Below the pieces are notes generated by a model. That model made no database searches. It was given only the letters and a program-made list of their open reading frames with translations, and had not been told where the DNA came from. A stretch of 26,872 nt of DNA from Utricularia gibba. Taxonomy: Eukaryota; Streptophyta; Magnoliopsida; Lamiales; Lentibulariaceae. Positions 24,401-26,872 of this stretch are shown piece after piece. The stretch's first letter is position 1; every line of letters starts with the position of its first letter. Location: NCBI GenBank assembly GCA_002189035.1, contig NEEC01000237.1, forward strand, positions 1 to 26,872. Reading direction: 5' to 3'. A program made the translations under genes and the position numbers.

Positions 24401-26575
24401 AGCGAGAAATCCATTCGCGTCGAATCGGAAGTCCGAGTCGCATCATCGCGAACGTCGTGGCCACTTTGTGGCACAATTGAAGGCTAATATAAGGCAATAA
24501 TTCGAGCTCTGATATATTGTCGGACGACGAAGCTTCAAAAACGGAAGATGACCGCCTGGAATGAGCTTCGAAACGGTGTGTCGTGCGCAACGTGGCTCAT
24601 CACGGTTTCAAGATATCGACAAAATACGGAATGGTGCACGAGGCCTGCATCAGGTGTGGGTTGGAACACAACCGTGGCATTGTAAGGGATCGCCTCTAAA
24701 ACAAAAAATTTCACACCTTCCAATGAAATCCATATGTCTTGAAGCGAGAAAACCCATTCGCGTCGAATCGGAAGTCCGAGGTCGCATCATCGCGAACGTC
24801 GTGGCCACTTTGTGGCACAATTGAAGGCTAATATAAGGCAATAATTCGAGCTCTGATATATTGTCGGACGACGAAGCTTCAAAAAACGGAAGATGACCGC
24901 CCTGGAATGAGCTTCGAAACGGTGTGTCGTGCGCAACGTGGCTCATCACGGTTTTCAAGATATCGACAAAATACGGAATGGTGCACGAGGCCTGCATCAG
25001 GTGTGGGTTGGAACACACCGTGCATTGTAAGGGATCGCCTCAAAACGAAAATTTCACACCTTCCAATGAAATGCATATGTTTTGAAGCGAGAAATCCATT
25101 TGCGTCGAATCGGAAGCCCGAGTCGCATCATCGCGAACGTCGTGGCCACTTTGTGGCACAATTGAAGGCTAATATAAGGCAATAATTCGAGCTCTGATAT
25201 ATTGTCGGACGACGAAGCTTCAAAAACGGAAGATGACCGCCCTGGAATGAGCTTCGAAACGGTGTGTCGTGCGCAACGTGGCTCATCACGGTTTCAAGAT
25301 ATCGACAAAATACGGAATGGTGCACGAGGCCTGCATCAGGTGTGGGTTGGAACACACCGTGGCATTGTAAGGGATCGCCTCTAAACAAAATTTCACACCT
25401 TCCAATGAAATCCATATGTTTTGAAAGCGAGAAATCCCATTCGCGTCGAATCGGAAGTCCGAGGTCGCATCATCGCGAACGTCGTGGCCACTTTGTGGCA
25501 CAATTGAAGGCTAATATAAGGCAATAATTCGAGCTCTGATATATTGTCGGACGACGAAGCTTCAAAAACGGAAGATGACCGCCTGGAATGAGCTTCGAAA
25601 CGGTGTGTCGTGCGCAACGTGGCTCATCACGGTTTCAAGATATCGACAAAATACGGAATGGTGCACGAGGCCTGCATCAGGTGTGGGTTGGAACACAACG
25701 TGCATTGTAAGGGATCGCCTCAAAACAAAATTTTCACACCTTCCAATGAAATGCATATGTTTTGAAGCGAGAAATCACATTTGCGTCGAATCGGAAGCCC
25801 CGAGTCGCATCATCGCGAACGTCGTGGCCACTTTGTGGCACAATTGAAGGCTAATATAAGGCAATAATTCGAGCTCTGATACATCGTCGGACGACGAAGC
25901 TTCAAAAACGGAAGATGACCGCTGGAATGAGCTTCGAAACGGTGTGTCGTGCGCAACGTGGCTCATCACGGTTTTCAAGATATCGAAAAATACGGAATGG
26001 TGCACGAGGCCTGCATCAGGTGTGGGTTGGAACACAACCGTGGCATTGTAAGGGATCGCCTCTAAAAAAATTTCACACCTTCCAATGAAATCCATATGTC
26101 TTGAAGCGAGAAAACCCATTCGCGTCGAATCGGAAGTCCGAGGTCGCATCATCGCGAACGTCGTGGCCACTTTGTGGCACAATTGAAGGGTAATATAAGG
26201 CAATAATTCGAGCTCTGATATATTGTCGAACGAAGCTTCAAAACGGAAGATGACCGCCCTGGAATGAGCTTCGAAACGGTGTGTCGTGCGCAACGTGGCT
26301 CATCACGGTTTTCAAGATATCGACAAAATACGGAATGGTGCACGAGGCCTGCATCAGGTGTGGGTTGGAACACACCGTGCATTGTAAGGGATCGCCTCTA
26401 AAACAAAAAATTTCACCTTCCAATGAAATGCATATGTTTTGCAAGCGAGAAATCACATTTGCGTCGAATTGGAAGCCCCGAGTCGCATCATCGCGAACGT
26501 CGTGGCCACTTTGTGGCACAATTGAAGGCTAATATAAGGCAATAATTTCGAGCTCTGATACATCGTCGGACGACG
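21458..26575. repeat. More uniform right-hand block, 15 units
   Basis: Fifteen units of 336-344 bp. Most share TATATTGTCGGACGACG before HindIII, CTCTAAAAC or a close variant, and ATGTTTTGAAGCG. No complete A-type unit is present here. The pre-HindIII AACGAC variant survives only at 21458, with a deleted form at 26233. Small private changes: GATATATCG in the unit at 23845, TTTTTAAAGCG in 24189, AAATTTTCAC in 25557, and a shortened GTCGAACGAAG before the site at 26233. Confidence 0.85.
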
Positions 26576-26872
26576 AAGCTTCAAAAACGGAAGATGACCG
26601 CCTGGAATGAGCTTCGAAACGGTGTGTCGTGCGCAACGTGGCTCATCACGGTTTTCAAGATATCGACAAAATACGGAATGGTGCACGAGGCCTGCATCAG
26701 GTGTGGGTTGGAACACAACCGTGGCATTGTAAGGGTTCGCCTCTAAAACAAAAATTTCATACCTTCAATGAAATCCATATGTCTTGAATGCGAGAAAACC
26801 CATTCGCGTCGAATCGGAAGTCCCGGTCGCATCATCGCGAACGTCGTGGCCACTTTGTGGCACAATTGAAGG
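26576..26872. repeat. Right-edge partial satellite unit, mosaic
   Basis: The first 297 bases of a unit, ending at CAATTGAAGG. The first half has common markers (GCCTGG, GCGCAACGTGG, GATATCGAC). The second half has GGGTTCGCC, CATACC, GTCTTGAATGCG (from 26781) and AAAACCCATTCGCG, the set otherwise seen together only in the unit at 16694. It also has one-base-short ACCTTCAATG and the variant AGTCCCGGTCG. Confidence 0.9.

Larger units (their letters stand above)
1..26872. repeat. Satellite DNA array, ~341-bp unit, head-to-tail
   Basis: The window is a single tandem array with no interruption. HindIII sites (AAGCTT) start at 295, 637, 975, 1319, 1659, 2002, 2347, 2689, 3031, 3373, 3713, 4054, 4397, 4737, 5076, 5419, 5765, 6106, 6450, 6793, 7137, 7477, 7817, 8160, 8498, 8841, 9184, 9524, 9865, 10208, 10553, 10892, 11230, 11570, 11911, 12251, 12592, 12932, 13275, 13614, 13956, 14298, 14639, 14981, 15322, 15664, 16007, 16350, 16694, 17040, 17383, 17727, 18070, 18411, 18754, 19097, 19435, 19778, 20116, 20449, 20785, 21122, 21458, 21800, 22141, 22483, 22821, 23164, 23504, 23845, 24189, 24530, 24874, 25215, 25557, 25897, 26233 and 26576. 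Each interval is one unit (333-346 bp, most often 343). All units lie in the same orientation. Copies differ by scattered substitutions and many one-base indels. The array extends past both edges. The family is not recognised; a nuclear heterochromatic satellite of a eukaryote is inferred. Confidence 0.98.

Noticed and set aside
1-26872. CRISPR array or bacterial direct repeats
   Set aside because: The repeats adjoin directly with no unique spacers; the whole ~341-bp unit is conserved, unlike 20-40-bp CRISPR repeats with variable spacers.
1-26872. Ribosomal intergenic repeats, tRNA or 5S rRNA gene clusters
   Set aside because: No 5S-like internal control region, tRNA A or B box pair or cloverleaf, or rRNA segment was recognised in the unit.
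1-26872. Transposon insertion, inverted array segment or telomeric repeats
   Set aside because: HindIII spacing stays within 333-346 bp throughout, all units have the same orientation, and no (TTAGGG)- or (TTTAGGG)-like run was seen.

Overview
The whole 26,872-base window is one uninterrupted tandem array of a satellite DNA. The repeat unit is about 341 bp, every copy is in the same head-to-tail orientation, and the array runs off both ends. I find no gene, RNA gene, transposon, inverted segment, telomeric repeat or unique sequence. A conserved HindIII site (AAGCTT) marks one phase of the unit. I counted 78 such sites from 295 to 26576. They bound 77 complete units of 333-346 bp (mean 341.3), plus a 294-bp partial unit at the left edge and a 297-bp partial unit at the right edge. 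The many open reading frames on both strands are by-products of the repeat: each shifts frame with the one-base length changes between copies and none is preserved from copy to copy.

A homogeneous array longer than 26 kb with a roughly dinucleosome-sized unit (2 x ~170 bp) points to eukaryotic nuclear heterochromatin (centromeric, pericentromeric or subtelomeric). A plant is a reasonable guess from unit size and from CpG-to-TpG variation between copies, but I do not recognise the family and cannot name the organism or chromosomal location. From a hand consensus of 344 bp, the unit is about 48% G+C with about 29 CpG sites, roughly 1.5 times expectation.

Layout. Copies differ at a limited set of linked positions, which gives recognisable types named here X, T, G, A and B. 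Type X carries ATTTGCG and usually AATTGG with GAAGCCC. Type T carries GTGTGCAACAAGGCTC or a close variant. Type G carries GTGCGAAACGTGG, usually with ATCGAT. Type A carries CGAACGAC before HindIII, GCCTTCAT, usually AAGGATCGCC, and ATCCATATGT. Type B carries GCCTGCAT, often CGTGCATTG, TTTTGCAAGCG, and AGTCCCGAG. The left 9 kb is a mixture of types. 9865-12250 and 12932-15321 are two versions of the same seven-unit series (X,T,T,G,G,A,B and X,T,T,T,G,A,B). 14639-16693 is a clean three-fold A-B dimer block (~684 bp higher-order repeat). 20116-21457 is a cluster of four short, deletion-rich units. From 21458 to the end the copies are more uniform and A-type units are absent.

Nothing here encodes a protein system. 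The points of interest are the higher-order repeat structure, a nearly invariant 46-bp box with a hairpin, the CpG richness, and signs of segmental duplication and conversion. Much of the copy-to-copy variation is single-base indels in or near homopolymers, so part of it could be sequencing or assembly error.
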